Source: Candidatus Sulfidibacterium hydrothermale (GTDB taxonomy: Bacteria; Bacteroidota; Bacteroidia; Bacteroidales; F082). Taken from it: 64,000 nt of DNA. Positions 1 to 8,793 of the stretch are shown here, one piece after another. Both the position numbers and the translations under genes were made by a program. The notes beneath the pieces are model-generated. The model made no database searches, was not told the origin of the DNA, and saw only the letters and a list, made by a program, of their open reading frames with translations. Position 1 is the first letter of the stretch. Each line of letters begins with the position of its first letter. The stretch covers positions 2,542,001-2,606,000 of the forward strand of contig NZ_CP083760.1 in assembly GCF_020149915.1 (NCBI RefSeq), written 5' to 3'.

Positions 1-107
1 TACACCAGTTTCCTTATGCACATGTAATTGATCATTTACAAATTATGCCGGCTACAGCACCGGATATTGCCATTATCGGCGCAGCATCATTAATTAAAAT
101 CAAATAA
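1..107 (+). CDS. C-terminal end of an upstream gene, possibly a sugar kinase (partial)
   Basis: A reading frame is open from the left edge (first full codon at 3) to a TAA at 105-107, giving about 34 residues that end in PDIAIIGAASLIKIK. The start lies outside the window. The ending resembles the last strand-helix of ROK/hexokinase-type sugar kinases, which often finish with a Gly-Ala-Ala motif. The next gene, 12 bases downstream on the same strand, is a sugar transporter, which fits a kinase-transporter pair. The family call is inference from a short tail; that it is coding is more secure than what it encodes. Confidence 0.5.
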   Translation, partial: HQFPYAHVIDHLQIMPATAPDIAIIGAASLIKIK

Positions 108-119
108 ATACCCATCGAC

Positions 120-1382
120 ATGACAACAAAGAGAAAATACACTATTGACCCAATCATCATCATCGGATTACTGTTTTTTATTTTTGGGTTTATCACCTGG
201 TTGAATGCCACGCTCATCCCCTATTTGCAAACAGCCTGCGAGCTCACTTCTTTTGAGTCGTACCTGGTAACTTTTGCTTTTTACATCTCCTACTTTGTTA
301 TGGCTATTCCTTCATCGGCGGTACTGGAAAAAACCGGGTTTAAAAAAGGAATGTCCTTAGGATTGTTTATTATGGCTTTGGGAGCTTTCATCTTTGTACC
401 GGCAGCATATACCCGTACTTACATCTGGTTCCTTACCGGATTATTTATTCAGGGAACCGGACTGGCCATTTTACAAACAGCAGCCAATCCCTATGTTACC
501 ATTCTCGGCCCTATCGAAAGTGCGGCAAAACGGATCAGCATTATGGGAATTGCCAACAAATTTGCCGGCATCCTGAGCCCGGTTATTTTAGGCGCTTTGA
601 TCTTAAGCGGTATTGGAAAAATCCAAAAAAGCATTGTCCATCTGGATGCTGCTGCCAAAGCCCAGGCATTGGATAAACTGGCCCATAAAGTTATTTTACC
701 CTATGTGGTGATTGGCATTGTACTGATTATTATGGCTGCTTTGATCCTGCTTTCCACTCTTCCGGAAATCGAAGCCAAAGAAGAACCGGTGAGCGATGAT
801 GAACATAAACGTAACAGCCTTTTTCAGTTTCCTTATTTTTGGTATGGTGTGTTGGCCCTTTTCTTTTATGTAGGAGCAGAAGTTCTGTCGGTGGACGGAC
901 AAATTAAATATGGGCTGGCTTTAGGTTTCGACATCAAAGTTGCCAAATTCTTCTCATCATTTACACTCATTGCCATGCTGGTAGGATATCTGGTGGGAAT
1001 TATCAGTATTCCGAAATATATTTCCCAGCAAAAAGCACTAAAATATTTTGCTCTCCTGGGTATCTTTTTCACCATTGTAGCTGTTTTCACAAAAGGATAT
1101 GTTTCCATCCTCTCCATTGCAGCCCTGGGATTTGCCAACTCGATCATGTGGCCGGCAATCTGGCCTCTTGCCATTGACGGCCTTGGAAAATTTACCAAGC
1201 TGGCATCTGCTATTTTGGTTATGGCTATCGCCGGTGGTGCATTAATTCCTTTGTTTTACGGATATCTTTCCGGCTTACCGGCTATAGGTCCCACTCACGC
1301 TTATGCTATTTTGGTGGTTTGTTATCTTGTTATCTTTTACTTTGCTACTTACGCCTATAAAATTGGGAAACGGGTAAAATAA
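120..1382 (+). CDS. FucP/GluP-type sugar MFS transporter
   Basis: A 420-residue inner-membrane protein of the major facilitator superfamily. It has about twelve hydrophobic segments, starting near residue 12, and matches the fucose/glucose/galactose:H+ symporter family in length and in the N-terminal region (GFITWLNATLIPYLQ). The segment AILQTAANPYVTILGP (about 118-133) is typical of this family in Bacteroidota. It probably imports a hexose or N-acetylhexosamine; the exact sugar cannot be read from sequence. It starts at ATG 120, 12 bases after the stop of a possible sugar kinase, so the two are probably co-transcribed. A hairpin at 1425-1448 may end the unit. Confidence 0.88.
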   Translation: MTTKRKYTIDPIIIIGLLFFIFGFITWLNATLIPYLQTACELTSFESYLVTFAFYISYFVMAIPSSAVLEKTGFKKGMSLGLFIMALGAFIFVPAAYTRTYIWFLTGLFIQGTGLAILQTAANPYVTILGPIESAAKRISIMGIANKFAGILSPVILGALILSGIGKIQKSIVHLDAAAKAQALDKLAHKVILPYVVIGIVLIIMAALILLSTLPEIEAKEEPVSDDEHKRNSLFQFPYFWYGVLALFFYVGAEVLSVDGQIKYGLALGFDIKVAKFFSSFTLIAMLVGYLVGIISIPKYISQQKALKYFALLGIFFTIVAVFTKGYVSILSIAALGFANSIMWPAIWPLAIDGLGKFTKLASAILVMAIAGGALIPLFYGYLSGLPAIGPTHAYAILVVCYLVIFYFATYAYKIGKRVK

Positions 1383-1424
1383 AAACCGAAATTTTTTTGA
1401 AAGAAAACCGGTTCGTTCTTCTTT

Positions 1425-1448
1425 AGGTAAAAAAGCAGTTTTTTACCT
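1425..1448 (+). terminator. Hairpin after the sugar transporter, possible terminator
   Basis: AGGTAAAAAA (1425-1434) pairs perfectly with TTTTTTACCT (1439-1448) around a GCAG loop. A T-rich stretch follows a few bases later (1451-1463). It lies 43 bases after the transporter stop. The stem is AT-rich and the T-run is not immediately adjacent, so termination is plausible but not certain. Confidence 0.4.
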
Positions 1449-1490
1449 GTATTTTTCTTTTTTAACACTTAGACAGAAATTTGTTATTTC

Positions 1491-1508
1491 CTTACAACTA
1501 GTTGTAAG
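1491..1508. promoter_or_regulatory. Perfect 18-bp palindrome upstream of the GH18 gene
   Basis: CTTACAACTAGTTGTAAG is identical to its own reverse complement over all 18 bases. It ends 72 bases before the GH18 start codon and lies in non-coding DNA. It is too compact, and not T-flanked, to be a terminator, so a dimeric regulator's operator is the simplest reading. Which regulator is unknown; none is encoded next to it. Confidence 0.45.
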
Positions 1509-1580
1509 TTAATGGGGTTTGTCCTAATTTTATCCTGAAAAATAATCAGAAAATCCTCTTACCTACAAGAAAACAGGCAC

Positions 1581-3977
1581 ATGAAAAAATGGATACCCTT
1601 TAAAGGCTTGCTTATCCTGCTGGCATTCATCACCCTGCAGACAAAAGCACAAATTCCCCAACCCATGGGAGAACACATGGCAGAAGAACTGCTTTACGGC
1701 AGAAGAGAAAAATTACCCAGCCGGTTCGACATTCATGGCAAAGGGATCATTCCACTGCAACACCGCAAACAGACCAAAAGCCTCTCAAAGATTGTTTTTG
1801 GTTTCATGCCCGACTGGGAATACACCAACGATGCCAATGCAGACATGCATTACGATCTGCTGACTCATGTAGCCGCGTTTGCATTTGTCACCTCATCATC
1901 CGGAAATATCACCAATCCGTCAGCCTGGCCGTGGACCGACGTCATCAATGCCGCCCACACGAAAGGCACTAAAGTTATAATGGCCGTTACCAATTTTGGC
2001 GGCAGCGAAAAAGCATCTGCGGTAGCCCACAATCTGGTTACCGATGCCGGAGCCCGCGACAACCTTTTCAGAAACATAAAAAATATCATCACAACCTACC
2101 AACTCGACGGTGTAAATATTGATTTTGAAGCCATGAACAGTGATGATCGCGGTACCTTGCTGAATCAGTTCATGAGTGCACTCACACAATATATTCATAC
2201 AAACCTGCCGGGAAAAGAGGTTTCGTTTGACGGACCAGCAGTAAACTGGGGTGGTTGGGACATGAACGGATTGGCCCAAAGTGTGGATTATATTTTTATT
2301 ATGGGCTATGATTATTATGGTTCATGGAGTAACACATCCGGGCCAGTAGCCCCTCTTACCAGTAATAATGGCGGGCATTGCATAGAATATGATTTAACAC
2401 ACACGTACAGTTTGCCCCTAAAAAATTATCCACAGAAACTCATCCTTGGCGTTCCGTATTACGGAAAACACTGGGAAACCTCCACCGGTGAAGCTTACGC
2501 TGCTGTAACCAGTTATATAAGTACACCCCGCTATCGCGATGCTGCGGTCAGCGCACCAAATTATGGCGGATTTTTATGGGATTATGCTTCCAGTACGCCC
2601 TGGTACAAATGGGAGTCGTCCGGAACCTGGAATCAGGTTTGGATTGACAATGATAAAAGTCTGGGTAAAAAATACGACTATGCTTTAAGCCAAAACCTTG
2701 GTGGCGTAGGAATATGGGCACTAAACTACGATGGAAGCCGGCAGGAATTGTGGGAACTGATCCGGACCAAATTCGGAGGATCCGTTCTCCCTTCTCCGTC
2801 GCGTCCCCAATCACCTGCTGCACTAATCAAAGACAGCACATCGGTTACCCTGCTTTTCAGACCGGGTAATTATTCTGAGAAATACAACATTTATGAAAGT
2901 ACGGATAATGAAAATTACACAAAAGTAGGAGAAACTACCGACACCCTTTTTAATGTTTCCGGTTTAACCACCGATTCGGTCTATTACTTTAAAATTTCAT
3001 CGGTCAACGCATCGGGAGAATCTGCCATGACCAAAGTACTGGCTGCCATGCCGGGGAGAAACACCCGTAAATTTCTTATTGTTGACGGAGTGGAACGGCG
3101 CAGTTTCGACGCCATAACCCAGTACAAGTATCCTATGACACAGTTAAAATACGACTTCTCCGAGGCTTCTAACGAAGCGGTTGAAGATGGTGTTGTGAAT
3201 TTGAAAAATTTCAAGTTCATTATTTGGATGTTACTGGATGAAAGCACTGCCGATGACACCTTTAACAAAACAGAACAAGCCCGCGTAGCAGATTTTATTG
3301 ACAATGATCAGGGGGTTTTTATTGTTTCCGGATCTGAAGTAGGATGGGATTTGGTAGAAAAAGGCGATGCTACCGACAAAGCCTTTTATGAAAAGTACTT
3401 TAAAGCCAAATATATTGCCGATAAGCCCGGTGACGGTTATCAGGAATACACTGCCGAAGATAACAACCAGTTTATTTACCATTTTGATGACGGAACACAC
3501 GGGATCACAAAAATTGGCTATCCGGATTTAATCCAGCCCCTGAACGGTTCAAAAGAATCATTTACCTACCCGGGCATTGCGCCATCTACCGGTGTAGCAG
3601 GAGTAAGTTACAAAACCGATAATGGAGGAATAGAATACCTTGCTTTTCCCATTGAAGCAGTATACAATAACAACGAAAGAGAAAAACTGCTCACTTATAT
3701 TTTAAGCAAATACAACGATTTGCTTCCGGTGGAAGAAAATCCTGTACAAACCCAATTACGGATTTATCCTAACCCGGCACATGACCAGATTATTCTTTCC
3801 AATCCGGAACATCTCAATTTAAAGAAAGTGGAAATATTTGACCTTTACGGCCGGAAACAGGAAATCCAAACAGAAAATAACAGAATCAACATTGGTCTCC
3901 TTCCTAAAGGATTATACATCATCCGGATTACAGACAAAAAAGGTCATCAAGGAAGCTTCAAGATCATCAAGCAATAA
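1581..3977 (+). CDS. Secreted GH18 glycoside hydrolase with FnIII, GATase-like and T9SS type A sorting domains
   Basis: A 798-residue exported enzyme. Residues 1-23 form a signal peptide (hydrophobic LLILLAFITLQ, then KAQ). A GH18 barrel covers about 65-400, with the signature DGVNIDFE placing the catalytic Glu at 183. This Asn-containing form of the motif is common in the YaaH/SleL-like GH18 branch, so the substrate may be chito-oligosaccharide or peptidoglycan GlcNAc rather than bulk chitin (inference). A fibronectin type III domain follows (about 406-490), then an alpha/beta region beginning FLIVDGVERR (about 497-690) that resembles the class I glutamine amidotransferase-like folds of other Bacteroidota secreted proteins. 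The last 70 residues (YPNPAHDQ... KGLYIIRI) are a T9SS type A sorting domain, so the protein should be exported across the outer membrane. It stands alone on the plus strand with a palindrome upstream. Confidence 0.87.
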   Translation: MKKWIPFKGLLILLAFITLQTKAQIPQPMGEHMAEELLYGRREKLPSRFDIHGKGIIPLQHRKQTKSLSKIVFGFMPDWEYTNDANADMHYDLLTHVAAFAFVTSSSGNITNPSAWPWTDVINAAHTKGTKVIMAVTNFGGSEKASAVAHNLVTDAGARDNLFRNIKNIITTYQLDGVNIDFEAMNSDDRGTLLNQFMSALTQYIHTNLPGKEVSFDGPAVNWGGWDMNGLAQSVDYIFIMGYDYYGSWSNTSGPVAPLTSNNGGHCIEYDLTHTYSLPLKNYPQKLILGVPYYGKHWETSTGEAYAAVTSYISTPRYRDAAVSAPNYGGFLWDYASSTPWYKWESSGTWNQVWIDNDKSLGKKYDYALSQNLGGVGIWALNYDGSRQELWELIRTKFGGSVLPSPSRPQSPAALIKDSTSVTLLFRPGNYSEKYNIYESTDNENYTKVGETTDTLFNVSGLTTDSVYYFKISSVNASGESAMTKVLAAMPGRNTRKFLIVDGVERRSFDAITQYKYPMTQLKYDFSEASNEAVEDGVVNLKNFKFIIWMLLDESTADDTFNKTEQARVADFIDNDQGVFIVSGSEVGWDLVEKGDATDKAFYEKYFKAKYIADKPGDGYQEYTAEDNNQFIYHFDDGTHGITKIGYPDLIQPLNGSKESFTYPGIAPSTGVAGVSYKTDNGGIEYLAFPIEAVYNNNEREKLLTYILSKYNDLLPVEENPVQTQLRIYPNPAHDQIILSNPEHLNLKKVEIFDLYGRKQEIQTENNRINIGLLPKGLYIIRITDKKGHQGSFKIIKQ

Positions 3978-4046
3978 AAAAACACTGATGGCCTTACAAG
4001 ACACGACGGAAATTATTAATACGCAAGAAATTAATCAACGAAAGGA

Positions 4047-4784
4047 TCATAAGAATTCTTGGGGAAAACCCCGATCGATCAAAAAATCACGCATGGTAAA
4101 AACGCCTTTCTTATCCTGAACAAACTCGGCAGCAAGCACGGCGCCCAAAGCAAATCCTTTCCGGTTTTTTGCTTCATGTTTAATGGAAAGCGTATCGGAA
4201 TCCGAGTCGTAAACTACTTTATGGGTTCCCGGCACTTCCCCCTGCCGCACTGAAATTACCGGTAAAACGTTCTCCGGTACATCCGGACTATTTTGCCATG
4301 AATCGAATTCGGGGTGCGAAACCAAAATATCTTCGGCAATCCGGATAGCCGTTCCGCTGGGAGCATCTAACTTATGAACATGATGAATTTCTTCAACCGA
4401 AACCCGGTAACCCGTAAGCGAAGTCATCATTCTGGCAAACAAGCGGTTCAGCTGAAAAAAAACATTTACTCCCAAACTAAAATTGGGAGCATAGAACAGG
4501 GTTCCGTTAAACTTTTCAGCCATCTTTTTCACTTCCGGAAGTTGTTGGTACCATCCGGTAGTACCGGTTATCACCGGCATCTGTTTCTGAAAACAAAACA
4601 AAATATTTTCCACAGCCGACTCCGGGAGAGAAAAATCAATCACTACCACCCCATCAGGAACAGTTGACAACTTATCACGATCGGAGGCATTATCCCATAT
4701 ATCAACAATGGAGTGCCCGCGTTCGCGACACACTTGTTCCACCATTTTTCCCATTCGTCCATATCCAGAAATGATTACCTTCAT
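4047..4784 (-). CDS. dapB: 4-hydroxy-tetrahydrodipicolinate reductase
   Basis: A 245-residue cytoplasmic enzyme of the diaminopimelate/lysine pathway that reduces hydroxy-tetrahydrodipicolinate with NAD(P)H. The N-terminal nucleotide loop is ISGYGRMGK. The family active-site stretch is HHVHKLDAPSGTA, with the catalytic His and Lys, and the closing part is the usual substrate/tetramer region. I chose ATG 4784 rather than an earlier in-frame codon at 4820 because MKVIISGYGRMGK is the normal start, and because its ATG overlaps the aroE TGA as ATGA. That overlap indicates translational coupling in an aroE-dapB operon. Confidence 0.93.
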   Translation of the reverse strand: MKVIISGYGRMGKMVEQVCRERGHSIVDIWDNASDRDKLSTVPDGVVVIDFSLPESAVENILFCFQKQMPVITGTTGWYQQLPEVKKMAEKFNGTLFYAPNFSLGVNVFFQLNRLFARMMTSLTGYRVSVEEIHHVHKLDAPSGTAIRIAEDILVSHPEFDSWQNSPDVPENVLPVISVRQGEVPGTHKVVYDSDSDTLSIKHEAKNRKGFALGAVLAAEFVQDKKGVFTMRDFLIDRGFPQEFL

Positions 4785-5545
4785 AAGCCCAATATCAATT
4801 TTGCATGCCAAATTTTCCACGATTCATCAGCCTGTATTTTTAACATTTCCAGGCCATTTTTAGTTACAGCGCCTTTTTCCCGGCCTTTTTTCAAGAAAAG
4901 TGTTTCGGCAGGATTATAAATCAGATCAAACAAAACATGTTCCGGAGTCAAAAGATCATAAGGAATGTCCGGTTTTTCATCCACATTTGGATACATGCCC
5001 AGCGGGGTGGTATTAATAATCAGTTTACACTTTTTCATCACTTCAGGAGTTATCCAGCTATACCCCACCGCTTCAAGCTTATTCGGCTTTCGTGTCACAA
5101 AAGTGAAATAAATACCCAACTTACGCAAAACGAAAGCTACCGAATGAGCCGACCCTCCAGAACCTAAAATAAGGGCATGAAGTCCGGTACGTCCCTGGAT
5201 TAACGGTTTCAACGAACGTTCGAAACCAATCACATCCGTATTAAATCCATGAAGAAATATTTTATCCTTTTTTCGCTTCACTTTCACCACATTCACACTT
5301 CCGGTAAGTCCGGCAGCTTTATCCAGTTTATCCATGTACTGAATAACTGCCCTTTTATACGGGATTGTCACATTAAAACCCCGAAGATCAGTATTTTGGC
5401 GAACAAAATCATACAAATCGGGCAAAGTATCCCATTCCCATAAACGATATACGGCATCAATACGTTTTTCCTGAAATTTCCGTAAAAAATAATCTCCCGA
5501 AAAGGAATGTGTCAATGTTTTACCAATAAGTCCGTACAATTCCAT
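4781..5545 (-). CDS. aroE: Shikimate dehydrogenase
   Basis: A 254-residue NADP-dependent enzyme converting 3-dehydroshikimate to shikimate. The substrate domain has GLIGKTLTHSFS (residues 6-17), and the family catalytic Lys is in NVTIPYKRAV. The partner Asp is in GFNTDVIGF. The NADP-binding glycine loop is ILGSGGSAHSVAF. The length is slightly short of the usual 270, as often seen in Bacteroidota. It overlaps dapB by four bases and follows the DUF368 gene by 21 bases, so it sits mid-operon. Confidence 0.93.
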   Translation of the reverse strand: MELYGLIGKTLTHSFSGDYFLRKFQEKRIDAVYRLWEWDTLPDLYDFVRQNTDLRGFNVTIPYKRAVIQYMDKLDKAAGLTGSVNVVKVKRKKDKIFLHGFNTDVIGFERSLKPLIQGRTGLHALILGSGGSAHSVAFVLRKLGIYFTFVTRKPNKLEAVGYSWITPEVMKKCKLIINTTPLGMYPNVDEKPDIPYDLLTPEHVLFDLIYNPAETLFLKKGREKGAVTKNGLEMLKIQADESWKIWHAKLILGL

Positions 5546-5566
5546 AATCTAACCCTATCCTCCTTT

Positions 5567-6505
5567 TTACGCCAATTCTTCCTTTGACTCTTTCCCAGCC
5601 ATCAATTCAATAACGGTAATACTAATTACACCTAACAGCATCACGCCTACTGCAATCCAGAACTGTTTATCCAGATGTTCCGGAAAAACACTCACATAAC
5701 GGGCTATCACCTTTTCCCCGTGTTTCAATACAAAATCACCCGCTGAATTTTTCAGGTATTCAGCCGTTTTCCAAGGCCACAACACATTCAACGATCCCAG
5801 AATAAATCCGGAAAGTGTGGCAATAGTTTCATCTTTATAATGTTTAAAAACCCACGAAAGCACATGAGAGAAAGCCACTAAACCAATCACGGCACCCAAA
5901 GCTACCGGAAGCAGAATACCCAAATCGCGGTCATTGATTGCCTGGATGGCCACCAACTGATAATTTCCCATCAGGATCATCACAAACGAACCGGACAACC
6001 CGGGCAAAATCATACTACAAATGGCCACAACACCACACAAAAACAAATACCAAAAACTACTGTTCTCTGCTGCCGGATGAATCAACGAAACAAATACAGC
6101 AAAGGCTGTTCCGGCCACAAACAACAGGACAACCACAACATTCCACCGCTCGATGGTCTTCGCCACAAAATAAATAGAAGCCAGCACCAGGCCAAAGAAA
6201 TAAGACCAGATGTAAACCGGATAATCTTTAAAAAGATAATCGAAAACCCGCGCCAGGGTAACGATAGCCAGCGCAATTCCCACAAAAAGAGTAAACAGAA
6301 AATAAAAATCGGTTTTCCGGGCAAAGGCTTTCCATTGTCCGGTAAAAAGGAGTTTCAGCGCTTTTCCGTCAAAAGCTTTAATGGCATTAATCAGCCGTTC
6401 AAAAATTCCGGTGATCAGGGCAATGGTACCTCCGGACACTCCCGGAATAATATTGGCTACTCCTACTGCAATTCCCTTCAGCAAATAATTCAGATATTCT
6501 TTCAT
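5567..6505 (-). CDS. DUF368 (PopT-type) polyprenyl-phosphate flippase
   Basis: A 312-residue multi-pass membrane protein of the DUF368 family. The family signature IIPGVSGGTIALITGIFERL is near the N-terminus (about 19-38), and a related pair, MILPGLSGSFVMILMGNYQL, occurs near 165; the inverted duplication is characteristic. Work on DUF368 (PopT) and DedA proteins identified them as transporters that recycle undecaprenyl phosphate across the inner membrane for cell-wall synthesis. About eight hydrophobic segments are visible. It lies between the aldehyde dehydrogenase and aroE genes, all on the minus strand with short gaps. The family call is strong; function in this organism rests on homology. 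Confidence 0.88.
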   Translation of the reverse strand: MKEYLNYLLKGIAVGVANIIPGVSGGTIALITGIFERLINAIKAFDGKALKLLFTGQWKAFARKTDFYFLFTLFVGIALAIVTLARVFDYLFKDYPVYIWSYFFGLVLASIYFVAKTIERWNVVVVLLFVAGTAFAVFVSLIHPAAENSSFWYLFLCGVVAICSMILPGLSGSFVMILMGNYQLVAIQAINDRDLGILLPVALGAVIGLVAFSHVLSWVFKHYKDETIATLSGFILGSLNVLWPWKTAEYLKNSAGDFVLKHGEKVIARYVSVFPEHLDKQFWIAVGVMLLGVISITVIELMAGKESKEELA

Positions 6506-6555
6506 TGATATTCTTTTTCCATATAACCGGCAAACATCTTTTTTACAAAAGACAC

Positions 6556-7932
6556 TTACCGCATCAAAAATTTCAAAATTTTCAGTTTTTTCCCGTAAGG
6601 GGCATAACGGATAGGAACATCCAGCCAGTTTCCTCTTTTCACTACCGGCTTGGCATTGGAGAAAGTCTGAAAACTGTAAACTCCATGGTACTGCCCCATT
6701 CCACTGTTTCCCACGCCACCAAAAGGAAGCCGGTTACTCACAATATGCATCAACGTATCGTTTACCGTCACCCCGCCGGCAGGAATTTCTTTCACTATTT
6801 TTTTCCGGAAAGATTTGTTTTGTGAAAATACATACAACGCCAACGGACGGGGCCGGCTATTCACAAACCGGACAATTTCCTCTGTCTCACGAAAAGTCAG
6901 CACCGGTAAAACAGGCCCGAAGATCTCCTGCTGCATCACCGGCATATCCGGAGTAACCTCATCAAGTAACGTCGGCTCGAAATATCTTTCATTGACATCA
7001 AATGTTCCGCCATAAACTACTTTAGCATCCTGAATCAAAACCGCCAATCGTTCCACATTGGCCGGTGTAATAATACGCGGATAGTCCGGACTTTTTCGGG
7101 CATCCGGGCCATAAGCTTTCTGAATGGCTTTTTTCAAGGCATCCAACAGTTTGTCTTTCACCTTTTCGTGTACCAGCAAATAATCGGGAGCGATACAGGT
7201 TTGCCCGGCATTTAAAAGTTTTCCCCAAATAATCCGGCGAGCAGTCAATGACAACGGGGCTGTTTCATCCACAATACACGGACTCTTTCCGCCCAGTTCA
7301 AGTGTAACAGGAACCATTTGTTTTGCAGCGGCCTGCATCACAATTTTTCCCACCCGCGGACTTCCTGTAAAGAAAATATGGTCGAATTTGAACTTCAGCA
7401 GGGTCTGTGAAACATCCACTCCGCCCGTCACAACATGGATATATTCTTTTTCAAAACTCGTGTTAATCAGTTTGGCCATCACTTCAGCTGTGTTTTCAGC
7501 AATTTCGGATGGCTTTACTATCGCTGTATTCCCAGCGGATATGGCTCCGATAAGAGGAGCCATCAACAATTGAAACGGATAATTCCAGGGAGCAATAATA
7601 AGCACTGTTCCTAACGGTTCGTAGGTTAGTACTGCCTGAGCAGGAAAACTCACAATGGAAGAAGCCACCCTTTTTGGCCGGGTCCATTTACCGATTTTTT
7701 TTAAATGGAAACGAAGTTCCTCCAGCACAAAACCAATTTCAGACGCATACGACTCAAAAGGCGATTTGTGTAAATCTTTTTGCAAAGCTTCATACAGCTC
7801 GTCTTCATGCATTAAAATCGCCGCACGCAGTTTTTTCAGCGCTTCTTTTCTGAATTCTACTTTCCGGGTTTTTCCGGAAGCAAAAAAATGCTGTTGACGC
7901 TCAAATAATGCTTGTAAAGAAGGTTCTTCCAT
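6556..7932 (-). CDS. Aldehyde dehydrogenase, ALDH3-like
   Basis: A 458-residue NAD(P)-dependent aldehyde dehydrogenase. The general-base Glu lies in LELGGKSP, the nucleophilic Cys in NAGQTCIAPDY, and the nucleotide-binding loop in FFTGSPRVGK. Length and the ending (LPFGGVGNSGMGQYHG) match the class 3/fatty-aldehyde and coniferyl-aldehyde branch rather than the ~490-residue class 1/2 enzymes. There is no C-terminal membrane anchor. It may oxidise medium- or long-chain aldehydes; the substrate is unknown. It begins at ATG 7932 and ends 50 bases before the DUF368 start. Confidence 0.9.
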   Translation of the reverse strand: MEEPSLQALFERQQHFFASGKTRKVEFRKEALKKLRAAILMHEDELYEALQKDLHKSPFESYASEIGFVLEELRFHLKKIGKWTRPKRVASSIVSFPAQAVLTYEPLGTVLIIAPWNYPFQLLMAPLIGAISAGNTAIVKPSEIAENTAEVMAKLINTSFEKEYIHVVTGGVDVSQTLLKFKFDHIFFTGSPRVGKIVMQAAAKQMVPVTLELGGKSPCIVDETAPLSLTARRIIWGKLLNAGQTCIAPDYLLVHEKVKDKLLDALKKAIQKAYGPDARKSPDYPRIITPANVERLAVLIQDAKVVYGGTFDVNERYFEPTLLDEVTPDMPVMQQEIFGPVLPVLTFRETEEIVRFVNSRPRPLALYVFSQNKSFRKKIVKEIPAGGVTVNDTLMHIVSNRLPFGGVGNSGMGQYHGVYSFQTFSNAKPVVKRGNWLDVPIRYAPYGKKLKILKFLMR

Positions 7933-7996
7933 ACGGCTTATCTTTAAAACATTGAAAAAATTCCGGCCTCATGAGCGCTGAATCTTCCCAAAGCCT

Positions 7997-8770
7997 TTAT
8001 TGTTTCAACTCATCGGGCAAAAAGTGCATAAAAGTATCGCCGCGCAAGCCCAGACGCAGTGTTTCGAGCGGAATAATTTCCGTTGGAGCAATATTCCCCA
8101 GGTTCACATTAGCACCGAAATGTTTAATAAACCAAACCTGCTGCGATTTTTGTGGTGCTTCCCACAAGATTTTATCCAGTGGCAAATGATTTGAGATTTC
8201 ACTAATCAGCTCAAAATTGGCTTTTCCGTGAACATCATAAATTCCTACTGTACCGCTCTCGCGGGCCTCGGCAATCACTTTAAACGAACCGGCTTCCAGT
8301 TCACTTTTCATCTGTGAAACCCACTGGGGAATAGGAATTTCAAGTCCGGCAATTTTTGAACCTACTTCTGAAACCACCAAAAAGTCTTTGGAAAGTTTTT
8401 CGATGTAAGCACATTTTTCATCATGGTCAATTTCCATAGAACCGTCAGAAACTTCAGCCGCATCAAATCCCAGTTTATCCAAAAACCGGCGATAATCATC
8501 AAACTGGTTACGAATTACAAAGGCTTCAAAAAGAGTACCCCCCGGATAAACCCGGATGCCGTTCTTTTTGTATAATGCTATTTTCTTCTTAATTTTCTGA
8601 TTCACGTAAGAGGTCCCGAAGCCGAGTTTTAACAAGTCGATCAAATCTCCTGCTGTTTCCACCAAATCTTCAGCCTGATGCATACCAATTCCTTTATCCA
8701 TTACCATGGTTATCCCCTTGGTACGCGGACGGGAAGCTCTTTCCGGAATAAATTGTAAAGCAAACTTCAT
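7997..8770 (-). CDS. Phosphosulfolactate synthase (ComA-like)
   Basis: A 257-residue protein of the ComA family, which in methanogens adds sulfite to phosphoenolpyruvate to give (R)-phosphosulfolactate, the first step of coenzyme M synthesis. Family hallmarks are KGITMVMDKGIG near the N-terminus, LIDLLKLGFGTS (about 46-57), GIRVYPGGTLFE and GFDAAEVSDGSMEI. The fold expected is a TIM barrel. The partner phosphatase (ComB) and dehydrogenase (ComC) genes are not in this window, so the fate of the product is unclear. It ends up 23 bases downstream of the TPR gene on the same strand. The family call is strong, the reaction here inferred. Confidence 0.85.
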   Translation of the reverse strand: MKFALQFIPERASRPRTKGITMVMDKGIGMHQAEDLVETAGDLIDLLKLGFGTSYVNQKIKKKIALYKKNGIRVYPGGTLFEAFVIRNQFDDYRRFLDKLGFDAAEVSDGSMEIDHDEKCAYIEKLSKDFLVVSEVGSKIAGLEIPIPQWVSQMKSELEAGSFKVIAEARESGTVGIYDVHGKANFELISEISNHLPLDKILWEAPQKSQQVWFIKHFGANVNLGNIAPTEIIPLETLRLGLRGDTFMHFLPDELKQ

Positions 8771-8793
8771 TTTTAATATTTTATATTATTATG

